34,332 nt of DNA from Parachlamydiales bacterium (GCA_015661075.1 JACVQJ010000030.1:1-34332); one strand, 5' to 3'; shown: positions 8,959 through 17,361, counted from the first letter of the stretch. Made by a program: numbers and translations. Notes: generated by a model not told the origin, from the sequence alone.

Positions 8959-9297
8959 ATCGTTTATTTGCGATTGTTGAAGTTCTTTAGTTTTGTTTAT
9001 TAGATAGTTAGTTACGTCGGCTTTGCCTTTGTTTGCGGCTGTTTTTATTGCCATTTCAAGTGCTTGTATAAAGACTTTGTTTGTTTTTTGACTTGCCAGC
9101 GGATGGTCTTTAAGTATTTGTTTAATTTTTGTTAAATCGCCTTGATGTGCAGCCATTATAAATTGGTTACAAAGGACAATGTTTTTTTCTTCTCCAGAGA
9201 AGACTCTTTTTATTCGACCCCAAATAGAATTGGGTGGCAATAACTGCTTAAGTAAGTCTGGCCCAGCGCTAACACTAATTGGTTTGGTTGTATTCAC
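8926..9297 (-). CDS. Small ankyrin-like protein
   Basis: This 123-residue protein starts at GTG. An in-frame stop two codons upstream excludes a longer form, and GGA lies about 8 nt before the start. Residues about 46-100 (FIMAAHQGDLTKIKQILKDHP and the following helices) fit one to two degenerate ankyrin repeats. Residues 24-34 (SIWGRIKRVFS) resemble SSIWGRVFSAKKE in the RING protein encoded opposite, suggesting that both descend from one effector family or share a binding motif. The last 33 bp overlap the 3' end of the RING gene. The function is unknown, and a host-interaction role is inferred from the ankyrin fold and the neighbour. It may be a decayed part of a longer ankyrin protein. Confidence 0.6.
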   Translation of the reverse strand: MNTTKPISVSAGPDLLKQLLPPNSIWGRIKRVFSGEEKNIVLCNQFIMAAHQGDLTKIKQILKDHPLASQKTNKVFIQALEMAIKTAANKGKADVTNYLINKTKELQQSQINDSLNTRNSTIN

Positions 9298-9380
9298 GAT
9301 CTATCCATGGTATGTTCTTATGTTTTAATTATATCATTTTTTAATAAAACTATCAATCGTTTTATTTGATCAGGAATTTT

Positions 9381-9401
9381 TTGAACGCACTGCTTGCCTA
9401 G
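9381..9401. repeat. Palindromic repeat, copy 1, left piece (split by the IS)
   Basis: The sequence ttgaacgcactgcttgccta(g) here is the reverse complement of 11379-11399. Joined to 11351-11399 after removal of the IS and one CTAG, it rebuilds a near-symmetric palindrome of about 66 bp. The IS therefore landed in one arm of an existing palindromic repeat. Confidence 0.85.
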
Positions 9402-11350
9402 CCTGAGTTTACAGGATTGGGGCCAAAAAAGGCCGATTTTCCCTCGTAAAATCGAAAAACGCGCTGTATTACCCCTTGAGCACTTCGCCGATCTCAAAAA
9501 GCTCGGCTAATTTCTTTTGTCGCGGCGTCATGCGGTTCAGAGTAAATTCCGAGTTGACTCTTCCATCTTTGGAATAGATCAGAGCAACTTCCTTGATCGC
9601 CGACAGATCGTCCAATAGCACAGCCAGTGACACATCTATACCGGCCTCGCAAGCCGTTTTGCGTGCCAACGTAGCCAAGAGCAAAGCTAACACACAATAA
9701 AGCGTGTGTACTTCAAGTTTCTGGTCTGTCCAGTGGAAGGCCGGTTGCCATCGGAGATAGTCTCGATTTTTCATGAGCTTAAACGCTTCCTCGATATGAG
9801 CGAGCTCCCTGTAGCCACGAACAATCTCATCGGGCAGCAGATCTTGGCAATTAGTGAGTAGTAGAGTTCTTCCGAGACGCGTTTGCATGATCTTTTCGAA
9901 TGCTGCGCGATTTACGCTATATTTTATGAAGGGCAACCCGTCAAAGTTTTGCTCAACGGTATAGAGTTCTTTCATGTACTGGCCGGAAAGGATCCCTTCA
10001 AGAGCGATATTGATTTGCCGTTTTGTGGGTTGCTTTCCCTTCTTTTTGCCGAGCACTCGGGCGAGCAGCGATTTTTCCAATGCTTTCAACTTCTCCTCGC
10101 ATTTGGCCATCGATGCAGTCAAAGATGCCAATTGCTGGGTGAAGAAGCTTTCTGAGTAGGAAACGATGACCTTGCAGGATTTGCCATGCATTTCGCAATG
10201 CGATTCGTATGCCTTGCTCCCAGGCATTGTCATGATCTCTTTAAATTGCTCGATGGGAGTTTCAAAAATTTCCGGCAAAAGATCCGCCTTGATGCCGCCA
10301 ATGAATCGAGCATCAGAATATAACAATTTTCCCATCGTATCGTCGGTTAAGTTTCCCTTATCGAATACGAGCATCGGATGTTTGCAGGGACCAAAAATTG
10401 CAGATCGCCGCTTGAGAAGCTGCTCGGTAATTTCCGGAAAAAAGGCTACATCGGGGACGTTTCCTGGATAGGTTGTGTGGAATAGCGGAATTTGAAAATC
10501 TGTGGTTGTCAAGAGCGCAAGATTGACCTGGCGCAAATCGCATCGTTTTTGCTTCTGACGACCTCTTTGAGCAATTTCATTTCGATCATTGTGTGTATTG
10601 ATGTATGTAAAAAAATTGGTCGTGTCATAGAGGAGAGCATCTGTATCGATATGAAATTCTTGTCTGATGCGCATTGCCAACTGATCCTGAATCTGACCGA
10701 TCGCTTCTGGAGAGATACGATCCATGTGATTCCAATAACTCTGACTCGTGAACGCGTCCGCAGGAAAACCCCATAGCCGTTGCAGAACAGTTTCTCGATA
10801 CCAGTCGCCAATTTGCAGCTTGCTGGTCGGCTCCAACGCTCGGTTCAAAGCTGCTAGCAGGATATAGTGACCCAATGAGGGGCCTTGCGCCTTTGATGGG
10901 ATAATTTTGTTGACTATGTTGATGATTTCCAATCGGTTGGCAAACTTGAGCAAGCCTGCTATGCCTCCTGCCTCAAAGAGAACAGTTTCGGTAGGTTTGA
11001 TCGGGGCGTTTTTCTGGTAGGCCTCCAAGATTGCTTCAACAGAGCCCAGGTATTTTTGCCAAACGATCCTTGGTTTTCCATTTACTCTCGCGCATTGGAC
11101 GATGTAATAGTAAGACTTCCCTTTTTTGACCTTCTTGATGAGCGATGGCATAGGGCTTTCCTTTTTTTTCGAGCACCAAGGGTAATACCTGCTCGTTATA
11201 ATTTTCAAGAAAATCATTTACAAATTCGTAAGTTATTGATAGCCAGAAAGTAGGGTAATACAAAAACATGAAACCAAAAAACGTCACGAATACATAGAGA
11301 AATTTTTACGAAAAAATCGGTGAAAAGGAGATCAATCCTGTAAACTCAGG
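9402..11350 (-). mobile_element. Insertion sequence, IS1634-like, 1949 bp, apparently complete
   Basis: Perfect 18-bp terminal inverted repeats lie at 9402-9419 (cctgagtttacaggattg) and 11333-11350. They enclose one intact transposase gene on the minus strand. CTAG flanks both ends (9398-9401 and 11351-11354) and can be read as a 4-bp target duplication. Because CTAG is its own complement, it could also be the outermost part of the terminal repeats. The intact frame and perfect ends suggest a recent insertion. Family assignment rests on the transposase sequence. Confidence 0.92.
9469..11151 (-). CDS. IS1634-like DDE transposase
   Basis: This is the transposase of the surrounding insertion sequence. 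I chose the ATG at 11151 because the protein then begins MPSLIKKVKKGKSYYYIV, typical of this family, with GGAAAG just upstream. A frame reaching 11217 would only add an unrelated N-terminus. The 560-residue protein has plausible DDE catalytic residues: the Asp of LLYDTTNFF (about residue 176), the Asp of LVFDKGNLTDD (about 264) and the Glu of YRELAHIEEAFKLMKNRDYLRWQ split as YREL then IEEAFKLMK (about 454). No stop or frameshift interrupts it, so it is probably active. The gene stops 67 bp from the left terminal repeat. Confidence 0.9.
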   Translation of the reverse strand: MPSLIKKVKKGKSYYYIVQCARVNGKPRIVWQKYLGSVEAILEAYQKNAPIKPTETVLFEAGGIAGLLKFANRLEIINIVNKIIPSKAQGPSLGHYILLAALNRALEPTSKLQIGDWYRETVLQRLWGFPADAFTSQSYWNHMDRISPEAIGQIQDQLAMRIRQEFHIDTDALLYDTTNFFTYINTHNDRNEIAQRGRQKQKRCDLRQVNLALLTTTDFQIPLFHTTYPGNVPDVAFFPEITEQLLKRRSAIFGPCKHPMLVFDKGNLTDDTMGKLLYSDARFIGGIKADLLPEIFETPIEQFKEIMTMPGSKAYESHCEMHGKSCKVIVSYSESFFTQQLASLTASMAKCEEKLKALEKSLLARVLGKKKGKQPTKRQINIALEGILSGQYMKELYTVEQNFDGLPFIKYSVNRAAFEKIMQTRLGRTLLLTNCQDLLPDEIVRGYRELAHIEEAFKLMKNRDYLRWQPAFHWTDQKLEVHTLYCVLALLLATLARKTACEAGIDVSLAVLLDDLSAIKEVALIYSKDGRVNSEFTLNRMTPRQKKLAELFEIGEVLKG

Positions 11351-11399
11351 CTAGAGTCCCGCTCCTGAAGGGGTGGGTCTAGGCAAGCAGTGCGTTCAA
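11351..11399. repeat. Palindromic repeat, copy 1, right piece
   Basis: This piece runs from CTAG next to the IS to gtgcgttcaa. It contains the centre of the palindrome (gctcctgaaggggtggg) and a full right arm (ctaggcaagcagtgcgttcaa). It is related to the copy at 17257-17310, which is in the opposite orientation. It lies 65 bp upstream of hipB. Confidence 0.85.
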
Positions 11400-11464
11400 T
11401 AAACCGAAACACCTTTACTTAAAGCCTGCAATCGCATACCATAAACCATATACGGAGTACTATT

Positions 11465-11782
11465 ATGGACGTTAGCAACACCCCTTTCCCTGTCAAAAGA
11501 GCGCTTAAAAAACTAGGACAGGATCTGCGCGATGCCAGAAAGCGACGCCGAATACCGATGCGGCTTGCTGCAGAAAGAGCGTCGATTAGCCGCACTACTT
11601 TAAGCAAGATTGAAAATGGCGATGAAGGTGTTTCTTTGGGAGCGTATGCCAAACTTCTATTTGTTTTAGGAATGATCAGCAGGTTAGCTGACATTGCAGA
11701 TGCCAAATTCGATGAACTCGGACTGGGACTGGAAGCTGACAGTTTACCCAAGCGCATTCGAATTCCTCGAAAAGAAAGATGA
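11465..11782 (+). CDS. hipB: HipB-like antitoxin, XRE-family DNA-binding protein
   Basis: This 105-residue protein has a helix-turn-helix at about residues 16-60 (LGQDLRDARKRRRIPMRLAA, then ISRTTLSKIENGDEGVSL), typical of XRE/HipB regulators. It is followed directly by a HipA gene (9-bp gap), so it is probably the antitoxin that binds HipA and represses the operon. A good ribosome-binding site (GGAG at 11454-11457) lies 7 nt before the ATG. The C-terminal tail after residue 85 is basic, as in HipB proteins that contact HipA. The region between the IS-split palindrome and the start is only 65 bp and must hold the promoter and operator. I could not identify a clear operator palindrome in it. 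Confidence 0.85.
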   Translation: MDVSNTPFPVKRALKKLGQDLRDARKRRRIPMRLAAERASISRTTLSKIENGDEGVSLGAYAKLLFVLGMISRLADIADAKFDELGLGLEADSLPKRIRIPRKER

Positions 11783-11791
11783 GAAAGCAAA

Positions 11792-13045
11792 ATGGAACAG
11801 GCGATATTTGTTTACGTAGATCTTGAAGGGATTTCCATCAAAGTCGGCCAGCTTTGGAGCCATTATCGCCACGGACGAGAGAGCATGTCCTTTGAATATG
11901 ACCGCAATTGGCTAACACACCCAAACCGATTTTCTTTAGATCCATCATTAAAATTGGTTGAAGGCCCTTTTCATGCGTCCTCCGACAAGCCTCTTTTCGG
12001 GGCGCTTGATGATTCCGCACCCGATCGATGGGGTCGTTTATTGATGCGCCGCTCCGAAAGAAAAAATGCAGAACGAGAAAAACGAACAGCCCGCACTTTA
12101 AAAGAAATTGATTTTTTATTGATGGTGGATGATGAATCCAGACAAGGAGCTTTGCGTTTTAAACGAGAAGAACAAGGCTCTTTCTTAACCACCTATGATA
12201 AAAATCACATTCCTCCGCTAGTTGAAGTTGGCAAACTCTTCGTGGCAGCAAGCCACGTTTTACAAGAATCGGATACTGAAGAAGAGCTCCGACTATTGCT
12301 AGCTCCCGGTTCTTCATTGGGAGGCGCGAGACCAAAAGCCTCGATAAAAGACAAAGATGGTCATTTAGCAATCGCCAAATTCTCTAGAAAAGACGACGAG
12401 ATAGACACAATAGCCTGGGAAGCGCTCGCCCTTACACTCGCAAACAAAGCGGAAATCGCCGTTCCCGAATGGCGCCTTGAACCGATTAATCGCCAACGAA
12501 TTCTTATATCCCGAAGGTTTGACCGTAGAGAAAATATCCGAGTTCCCTTTCTCTCTGCCATGAGCGTTCTAGCAGCGAAAGACAACGAAATGCATAGTTA
12601 TCTCGAGATTGCCGATGCCATTCGGCAAATGAGCGGTTCGCCGAAAATCGACCTCGAAGCCTTATGGCGACGCATAGTCTTCAACGTATTAATTTCAAAT
12701 GTAGACGATCATTTACGCAATCATGCATTTCTTTATACCGGTCAATCTGGCTGGCGCTTAGCTCCGGCCTATGATCTGAATCCCACGCCAACAGATATAA
12801 AGCCTAGAATTTTATCCACTTCAATTGATTTGCTGGATCCTGGCGCATCTCTAGATTTAGCAATCGATGTAGTCCACTATTTTGATGTTGTTCCTTTGGT
12901 AGCAAAAAAAATTGTAAAAGAAGTTGGTTCAGCTGTGGCCTCCTGGCGAAAAGAAGCATTAAAGCTTAAAATAAAAAAAGCAGAAATTGACCGGATGGCT
13001 TCTGCCTTTGAACACGACGATCTTCAAAAATCTTTGAAATTGTAA
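11792..13045 (+). CDS. hipA: HipA-like serine/threonine kinase toxin
   Basis: This 417-residue protein belongs to the HipA kinase family. In Escherichia coli HipA phosphorylates glutamyl-tRNA synthetase and causes growth arrest and persistence. Visible motifs are the HipA-type phosphate loop GSSLGGARPK (173-182), the probable ATP-binding Lys in LAIAKF (about 196), the catalytic segment SNVDDHLRNH (302-311) and the metal-binding Asp of AYDLNP (328). The N-terminal HipA region with GALDDSAPDRWGR (70-82) is also present. All expected catalytic residues are kept, so the kinase should be active. It sits 9 bp after hipB in one operon. The target in this organism is unknown, and the base composition is more AT-rich than the neighbouring psd and secA. 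Confidence 0.92.
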   Translation: MEQAIFVYVDLEGISIKVGQLWSHYRHGRESMSFEYDRNWLTHPNRFSLDPSLKLVEGPFHASSDKPLFGALDDSAPDRWGRLLMRRSERKNAEREKRTARTLKEIDFLLMVDDESRQGALRFKREEQGSFLTTYDKNHIPPLVEVGKLFVAASHVLQESDTEEELRLLLAPGSSLGGARPKASIKDKDGHLAIAKFSRKDDEIDTIAWEALALTLANKAEIAVPEWRLEPINRQRILISRRFDRRENIRVPFLSAMSVLAAKDNEMHSYLEIADAIRQMSGSPKIDLEALWRRIVFNVLISNVDDHLRNHAFLYTGQSGWRLAPAYDLNPTPTDIKPRILSTSIDLLDPGASLDLAIDVVHYFDVVPLVAKKIVKEVGSAVASWRKEALKLKIKKAEIDRMASAFEHDDLQKSLKL

Positions 13046-13075
13046 AACAGCTTTACTATACCGGGAGTGAGTAAA

Positions 13076-13103
13076 GAATCTCCTCCTTTCAAGGAGGAGA
13101 TTC
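13076..13103. terminator. Hairpin between convergent hipA and psd
   Basis: A perfect 13-bp stem with a 2-nt loop (gaatctcctcctt, tc, complement) lies 30 bp after hipA and 21 bp after the psd stop on the other strand. It could end transcription from both sides. No U-tract of normal length follows on either strand. The same core recurs after secA (17177-17196). Confidence 0.6.
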
Positions 13104-13124
13104 TTCAATCACGAGCGGTATAAC

Positions 13125-14030
13125 TCATTCGCGCGATCGGCCGAGCGGCTGGCCCATGAGGCATTTGGTCTCAAGATGCCGGGAAGAATGCCTGATGAGA
13201 TCATCTTCGAACACGATTCTGTTTTGTTCGAAGAGCAGAATCACGCTGGAGCCGCCAAATGAAAAGTAGCCCTTTTCTTCTCCCTTGCCTACTCTTGCAT
13301 TCGGCGAATGCGTCTGATGAATGCTCCCGACGCATGTCGCACCAATCTCCGCCATCAAGACATCGCCAAACATCTCTGATTGGATGAGCGACAACGCTCG
13401 CTTATTTTCCCAAAGAATGGAAAAGCGCTTGGCCAGCGCCCAGGGATTGACCGAAAAGAGCGGCCCTGGAATTTTTCGAAATGTTTTCAAGAGGCCCGTT
13501 ACCGGAAAATGAAACCGGTGGTAATCCGTGGGATTCAAACGGGCGATGACCATCGAGCCATCGCAATATTGCTGAGCCAAACGAGAATCTTGTAAAAAAG
13601 AGAGTAAATCGAACCGCTGTCCTTTCACATAAAATGCATCGGGCAGCCCAATGCGCGGCACGACGAGATAACGCCCATCGGCCGGCGCGACAGCGCTTCC
13701 GAGATCAATCGGTCTTTTTTCCGGTTTGAGCTTGCGTATGAAAAAGTCATTGAATGAATGAAACGATTCAACAGGATCAGCGAACTCTGCCGTATTGATT
13801 TTGTATTCTTGAATGAACGGCACAATTTTTTTTCGCGATCGCTGACGCGTTTGCAAATATCCATAGAATCGCGAAATAACGGGCACGCGGGAGAAAATCG
13901 GCAAAAAAACAAATGCAAAAAGCCGTGCAGCAAATGAGCGGCCATATAAAAGCGATAGCGCCCAACGGCCATACACTTCTTCTGTACATACTTGCTGTGT
14001 CGATCGATCGACGTATTGAATATCTTTCAT
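13125..14030 (-). CDS. psd: Phosphatidylserine decarboxylase proenzyme
   Basis: This enzyme makes phosphatidylethanolamine from phosphatidylserine at the cytoplasmic membrane. The 301-residue length and FNDFFIRKLKPEKRPID (about 92-109) fit the family. The likely catalytic Asp is D118 in PADG, the His lies in DYHRFHFP (170-176), and the self-cleavage site is FGGSS, with S261 becoming the pyruvoyl group of the small subunit. Hydrophobic residues at about 33-55 may anchor it to the membrane. The start is an ATG at 14030. It is divergent from secA with 183 bp between them. From memory, psd also lies next to a secA gene in Chlamydia trachomatis, which supports a chlamydial origin. Confidence 0.95.
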   Translation of the reverse strand: MKDIQYVDRSTQQVCTEEVYGRWALSLLYGRSFAARLFAFVFLPIFSRVPVISRFYGYLQTRQRSRKKIVPFIQEYKINTAEFADPVESFHSFNDFFIRKLKPEKRPIDLGSAVAPADGRYLVVPRIGLPDAFYVKGQRFDLLSFLQDSRLAQQYCDGSMVIARLNPTDYHRFHFPVTGLLKTFRKIPGPLFSVNPWALAKRFSILWENKRALSLIQSEMFGDVLMAEIGATCVGSIHQTHSPNARVGKGEEKGYFSFGGSSVILLFEQNRIVFEDDLIRHSSRHLETKCLMGQPLGRSRE

Positions 14031-14071
14031 GAAAAAAAGACTATCATGTGGTAAACATATTTCTTCAAGCC

Positions 14072-14097
14072 ATTTTATAACAAAATTTTATAACAAA
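14072..14097. repeat. Two tandem copies of a 13-bp AT-rich unit between psd and secA
   Basis: The unit attttataacaaa occurs twice in direct succession (14072-14084, 14085-14097) in the shared upstream region. It may be a regulator site or simply an AT-rich slippage product. Confidence 0.5.
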
Positions 14098-14153
14098 ACC
14101 AGAGCAACCCACAAACAATTATATTTTTATTACCCAAAAACTATGGTCTTTGC

Positions 14154-14182
14154 TTGTAAAAAATGCACATTTAGCCTAAAAT
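14154..14182 (+). promoter_or_regulatory. Probable secA promoter
   Basis: TTGTAA (14154-14159) and TAAAAT (14177-14182) are separated by 17 bp, matching a major-sigma promoter. Transcription would start near 14189, about 25 nt before the secA ATG, leaving room for the ggggacaagg ribosome-binding region. Confidence 0.45.
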
Positions 14183-14213
14183 TCTTTAAGAATCGGGGAC
14201 AAGGTATAACGAT

Positions 14214-17147
14214 ATGTTTGGAGTTTTGAAAAAAATATTTGGCACGGCGCAATCGCGGATCTTGAAGCGTTACTCTCGCCTTGTTCCTCAGGTTAACGCA
14301 TGGGAAGAGCGCTTTCAAAGCCTTTCCGACGACGAAATCCAGCAAAAGACCGCTGAATTCAAAGCGCGCCTCAGCAAAGGGGAAACGCTCGAATCCCTGC
14401 TTCCCGAAGCATTCGCCGCCGTTAAGAACGTCTGCCGCCGCATGTGCGGCACCGACGTACACGTCTCCGGCTATGATCAGAAATGGGACATGGTTCCCTA
14501 TGATGTGCAAATCCTCGGCGCTATCGCGATGTTCCATGGATCGATTGCTGAAATGCACACGGGCGAGGGCAAAACCCTCACCGCCTCCATGCCTCTATAC
14601 GCCTACGCCCTGACGGGAAAACCCGTCCACCTCATCACAGTCAACGACTATCTCGCCAAGCGCGACTGCGAATGGATCGGCACGATTTTCCGCCGTCTCG
14701 GACTCACTGTGGCCTATTTGACCAACGACGTTCCTCCGCATAAACGCAAAGAAGTCTATGCCTGCGACATCGTGTACGGCACGGCTTCGGAATTCGGCTT
14801 TGACTACCTTCGCGACAACTCGATGGCGATGAGCAAAAATGAGCAAGTGCAGCGCGGCCATTATTTCGCCATGATCGACGAGATCGACTCGATCCTCATC
14901 GATGAAGCGCGCACGCCGCTCATCATCTCGGGCCCCGTACCCGAAAGCCAGCAGATGTACGACGAGCTGAAAGAGGGCGTCGCCCATCTCGTCCGCTCCC
15001 AGCGCGATCTGTGCAACCGCATCGCGACCGAAGCGCGCCGCACTCTCGATTCGATCGGCCTTCTGGAAGAAACCGCCGAGCGTCGCAAGCTGAACAAGGA
15101 AGACGAAGAAAAGAAACAGGAAGCGTTCAAAAAATTCTGGCTCGTCGGAAAAGGAACGCCGTGCAACAAAATTTTAAAGCGCATCAAGGAAAACCCCGAT
15201 CTGCGCGCTGAAATCGATCAGTGGGAAACCTATTTCTTTGGCGAAGCGAACAAGGAAGAAAAGTTCAACACGCTCTCGGATCTCTTCATCATTGTCGATG
15301 AGCGCAACAATGAATACGAACTCACCGACAAAGGCATCCGCGAATGGAGCGAGGTGAAAAACCAGGGCGCCGACGATTTCGTCATGCTCGATCTCGGCCA
15401 TGAATACTCCGCCATCGACACGAACGAATCCCTGTCCGACCAGGACAAGATGCAGGCGAAGATCCAACTGCGCGACGATGATGCGAAGAGAAAAGAGCGC
15501 TCGCACAATTTGCGCCAGATGCTGCGCGCCAATCTGCTCATGGAAAAAGATATCGACTATATCGTGCAGGAAAACAAGATTGTCATCATCGATGAAAATA
15601 CCGGCCGCCCCCAGCCCGGACGCCGATTTTCTGACGGACTGCACCAGGCCATCGAAGCGAAGGAAAACGTCGCCATTCAGGGCGAAACGCAGACGTATGC
15701 GACGATTACTTTGCAAAATTATTTCCGCATGTATGAGCGCCTCGCCGGCATGACCGGAACTGCCATGACTGAGGCCAACGAGTTCAAGGAAATCTACAAA
15801 ATCGAAGTCATCGAGATCCCGACATACCGCGCCTGCCAGCGCGATGATGCCGACGACGAGATCTACATGACGGAGCGCGAAAAATACAATGCGATCCTCA
15901 AAGAAATCAAAGAAGTGAACAGCAAAGGCCGGCCGATTCTGATCGGATCAGAATCCGTCGAAGTGTCGGAAAAGCTCTCGCGCATCCTCAAGCAAAACAA
16001 ACTCGAGCACACAATCCTCAACGCGAAAAACCACGCTAAAGAGGCCGAGATCATCGCCGACGCCGGCAAGATGGGCGCGATCACCATGGCGACCAACATG
16101 GCGGGCCGCGGCACCGACATCAAGCTCAAAGAAGGCGTCACCGCGCTCGGCGGCCTGCATGTAATCGGCACTACGCGCCACCAGTCGCGCCGCATCGACC
16201 GCCAGCTGCGCGGCCGCTCAGGCCGACTCGGCGATCCCGGCTCTTCCAAGTTTTTCGTCTCGTTCGAAGACTCATTGATGCGCCTCTTCGCATCTCCGCG
16301 CATGACGGCACTTTTACAGCGCTTCCGTCCGCCGGAAGGAGAGCCAATCTCCGCCAGCGTCCTCAACAAATCGATTGAAACGGCGCAAAAACGCGTCGAA
16401 CAGCGCAACTATACGATCCGCAAACACACGCTCGAATACGACGATGTGATGAACAAGCAGCGCAAGGAAGTCTATGCCTTCCGCAACGAGCTGCTCTTCG
16501 CGGACAACCCGCTTCAAATTGCCACGGAAGTTCTCGAAACCGTCTCGCAGCAACTGGCCGATCGCCACGACATCGCCCGCAGCCAGGAAAAAACAGCCAT
16601 GCAAAATTACCGCCTTGCGCTGCTCGAGCACTTCCCGGTTCATTTTGAAGAAAGGGATTTCGACGTCGATACTATCTCTGCGCCAGAGCTGGAAAAGAAA
16701 GTGTCGAACAAAATCGCCGTCGCTTTCGATATCAAGCTGCAATACCAGCGTCAATTGCTGGGCATGCTGCGCCCCGATTTGCAAGAAAGTGAAAAAGCCC
16801 AATCGATCCTGTACGAAGTGGTCCGCAATTTAATGATCCGCAAGATCGACCAGCTCTGGATCGAGCACCTGCTCGCCATCGACCATCTGCGCACCGACGT
16901 CCACATGCGCACCGTGGGCCAGAAAGACCCCCTCTTAGAGTTCAAGCACGAATCCTTCGCCCTATTCGATTCGCTCTTACAGCGCCTGCGCCTGGAGATC
17001 TCGCGCGATCTGTTCCGCTTTGAGATGATGCCCCAACAATCGCAAGAAGAGCGCCTCAACCAGACAGCGGCCCAGCTCCAGCGCAAGCAGCGCGCGAAGC
17101 CAATGCCCCGTCCCGCCATCGAGGAAAGCCCTTCCCTCGAGCCATAA
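14214..17147 (+). CDS. secA: Preprotein translocase ATPase SecA
   Basis: SecA drives unfolded proteins through the SecYEG channel of the cytoplasmic membrane using ATP. The 977-residue protein has Walker A MHTGEGKT (114-121), the DEAD-type box MIDEIDSILIDEARTP (220-235), DENTGRPQPGRRFSDGLHQA in the preprotein-binding to second nucleotide-binding domain junction, and NMAGRGTDIK, the motif IV to VI region of the second nucleotide-binding domain. A long insertion rich in charged residues (about 250-440) makes it larger than the E. coli protein (901 residues), as I recall for chlamydial SecA. The C-terminus ends PRPAIEESPSLEP with no zinc-binding CxCx8CH module, so SecB would have to bind differently or be absent. 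It is divergent from psd. Confidence 0.98.
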   Translation: MFGVLKKIFGTAQSRILKRYSRLVPQVNAWEERFQSLSDDEIQQKTAEFKARLSKGETLESLLPEAFAAVKNVCRRMCGTDVHVSGYDQKWDMVPYDVQILGAIAMFHGSIAEMHTGEGKTLTASMPLYAYALTGKPVHLITVNDYLAKRDCEWIGTIFRRLGLTVAYLTNDVPPHKRKEVYACDIVYGTASEFGFDYLRDNSMAMSKNEQVQRGHYFAMIDEIDSILIDEARTPLIISGPVPESQQMYDELKEGVAHLVRSQRDLCNRIATEARRTLDSIGLLEETAERRKLNKEDEEKKQEAFKKFWLVGKGTPCNKILKRIKENPDLRAEIDQWETYFFGEANKEEKFNTLSDLFIIVDERNNEYELTDKGIREWSEVKNQGADDFVMLDLGHEYSAIDTNESLSDQDKMQAKIQLRDDDAKRKERSHNLRQMLRANLLMEKDIDYIVQENKIVIIDENTGRPQPGRRFSDGLHQAIEAKENVAIQGETQTYATITLQNYFRMYERLAGMTGTAMTEANEFKEIYKIEVIEIPTYRACQRDDADDEIYMTEREKYNAILKEIKEVNSKGRPILIGSESVEVSEKLSRILKQNKLEHTILNAKNHAKEAEIIADAGKMGAITMATNMAGRGTDIKLKEGVTALGGLHVIGTTRHQSRRIDRQLRGRSGRLGDPGSSKFFVSFEDSLMRLFASPRMTALLQRFRPPEGEPISASVLNKSIETAQKRVEQRNYTIRKHTLEYDDVMNKQRKEVYAFRNELLFADNPLQIATEVLETVSQQLADRHDIARSQEKTAMQNYRLALLEHFPVHFEERDFDVDTISAPELEKKVSNKIAVAFDIKLQYQRQLLGMLRPDLQESEKAQSILYEVVRNLMIRKIDQLWIEHLLAIDHLRTDVHMRTVGQKDPLLEFKHESFALFDSLLQRLRLEISRDLFRFEMMPQQSQEERLNQTAAQLQRKQRAKPMPRPAIEESPSLEP

Positions 17148-17176
17148 AATAAATTTTGGCAAAACCCCTTGAAGAA

Positions 17177-17196
17177 CTCCTCCTTGAAAGGAGGAG
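17177..17196 (+). terminator. Hairpin after secA
   Basis: A 9-bp stem with a 2-nt loop (ctcctcctt, ga, complement) starts 30 bp after the secA stop and is followed by attctcctg. It shares its core with the hairpin at 13076-13103. It probably contributes to termination or mRNA protection, though no long U-tract follows. Confidence 0.55.
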
Positions 17197-17216
17197 ATTC
17201 TCCTGCAGCTTTTGGT

Positions 17217-17244
17217 TGCGGTGCGGCTAAAGCCGCTTACCGCA
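17217..17244 (+). terminator. GC-rich hairpin downstream of secA
   Basis: The sequence tgcggtgcggct pairs with gccgc-tt-accgca around an aaa loop, with a 2-nt bulge. It lies 70 bp after secA and is followed by cgaataaaat, so it is a second possible stop signal or another small repeat. Confidence 0.4.
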
Positions 17245-17256
17245 CGAATAAAATAT

Positions 17257-17310
17257 CTTGCCTAGACCCACCCCTGAAGGGGCGGGACTCTAGGCAGGAA
17301 GTGCGTTCAA
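17257..17310. repeat. Palindromic repeat, copy 2 (one arm shortened)
   Basis: The core cctagacccacccctgaagg and the complementary ggcgggactctagg form an imperfect hairpin, followed by the arm end gtgcgttcaa. Compared with the rebuilt copy 1, it is inverted and lacks the outer end of its left arm. It lies 79 bp before the toxin gene, so both toxin-antitoxin modules have a member of this family just upstream. Confidence 0.8.
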
Positions 17311-17361
17311 CACGCGTAAGCGGCTAACCATAAGAATATTAACAAATCGATTGCATGAAAT

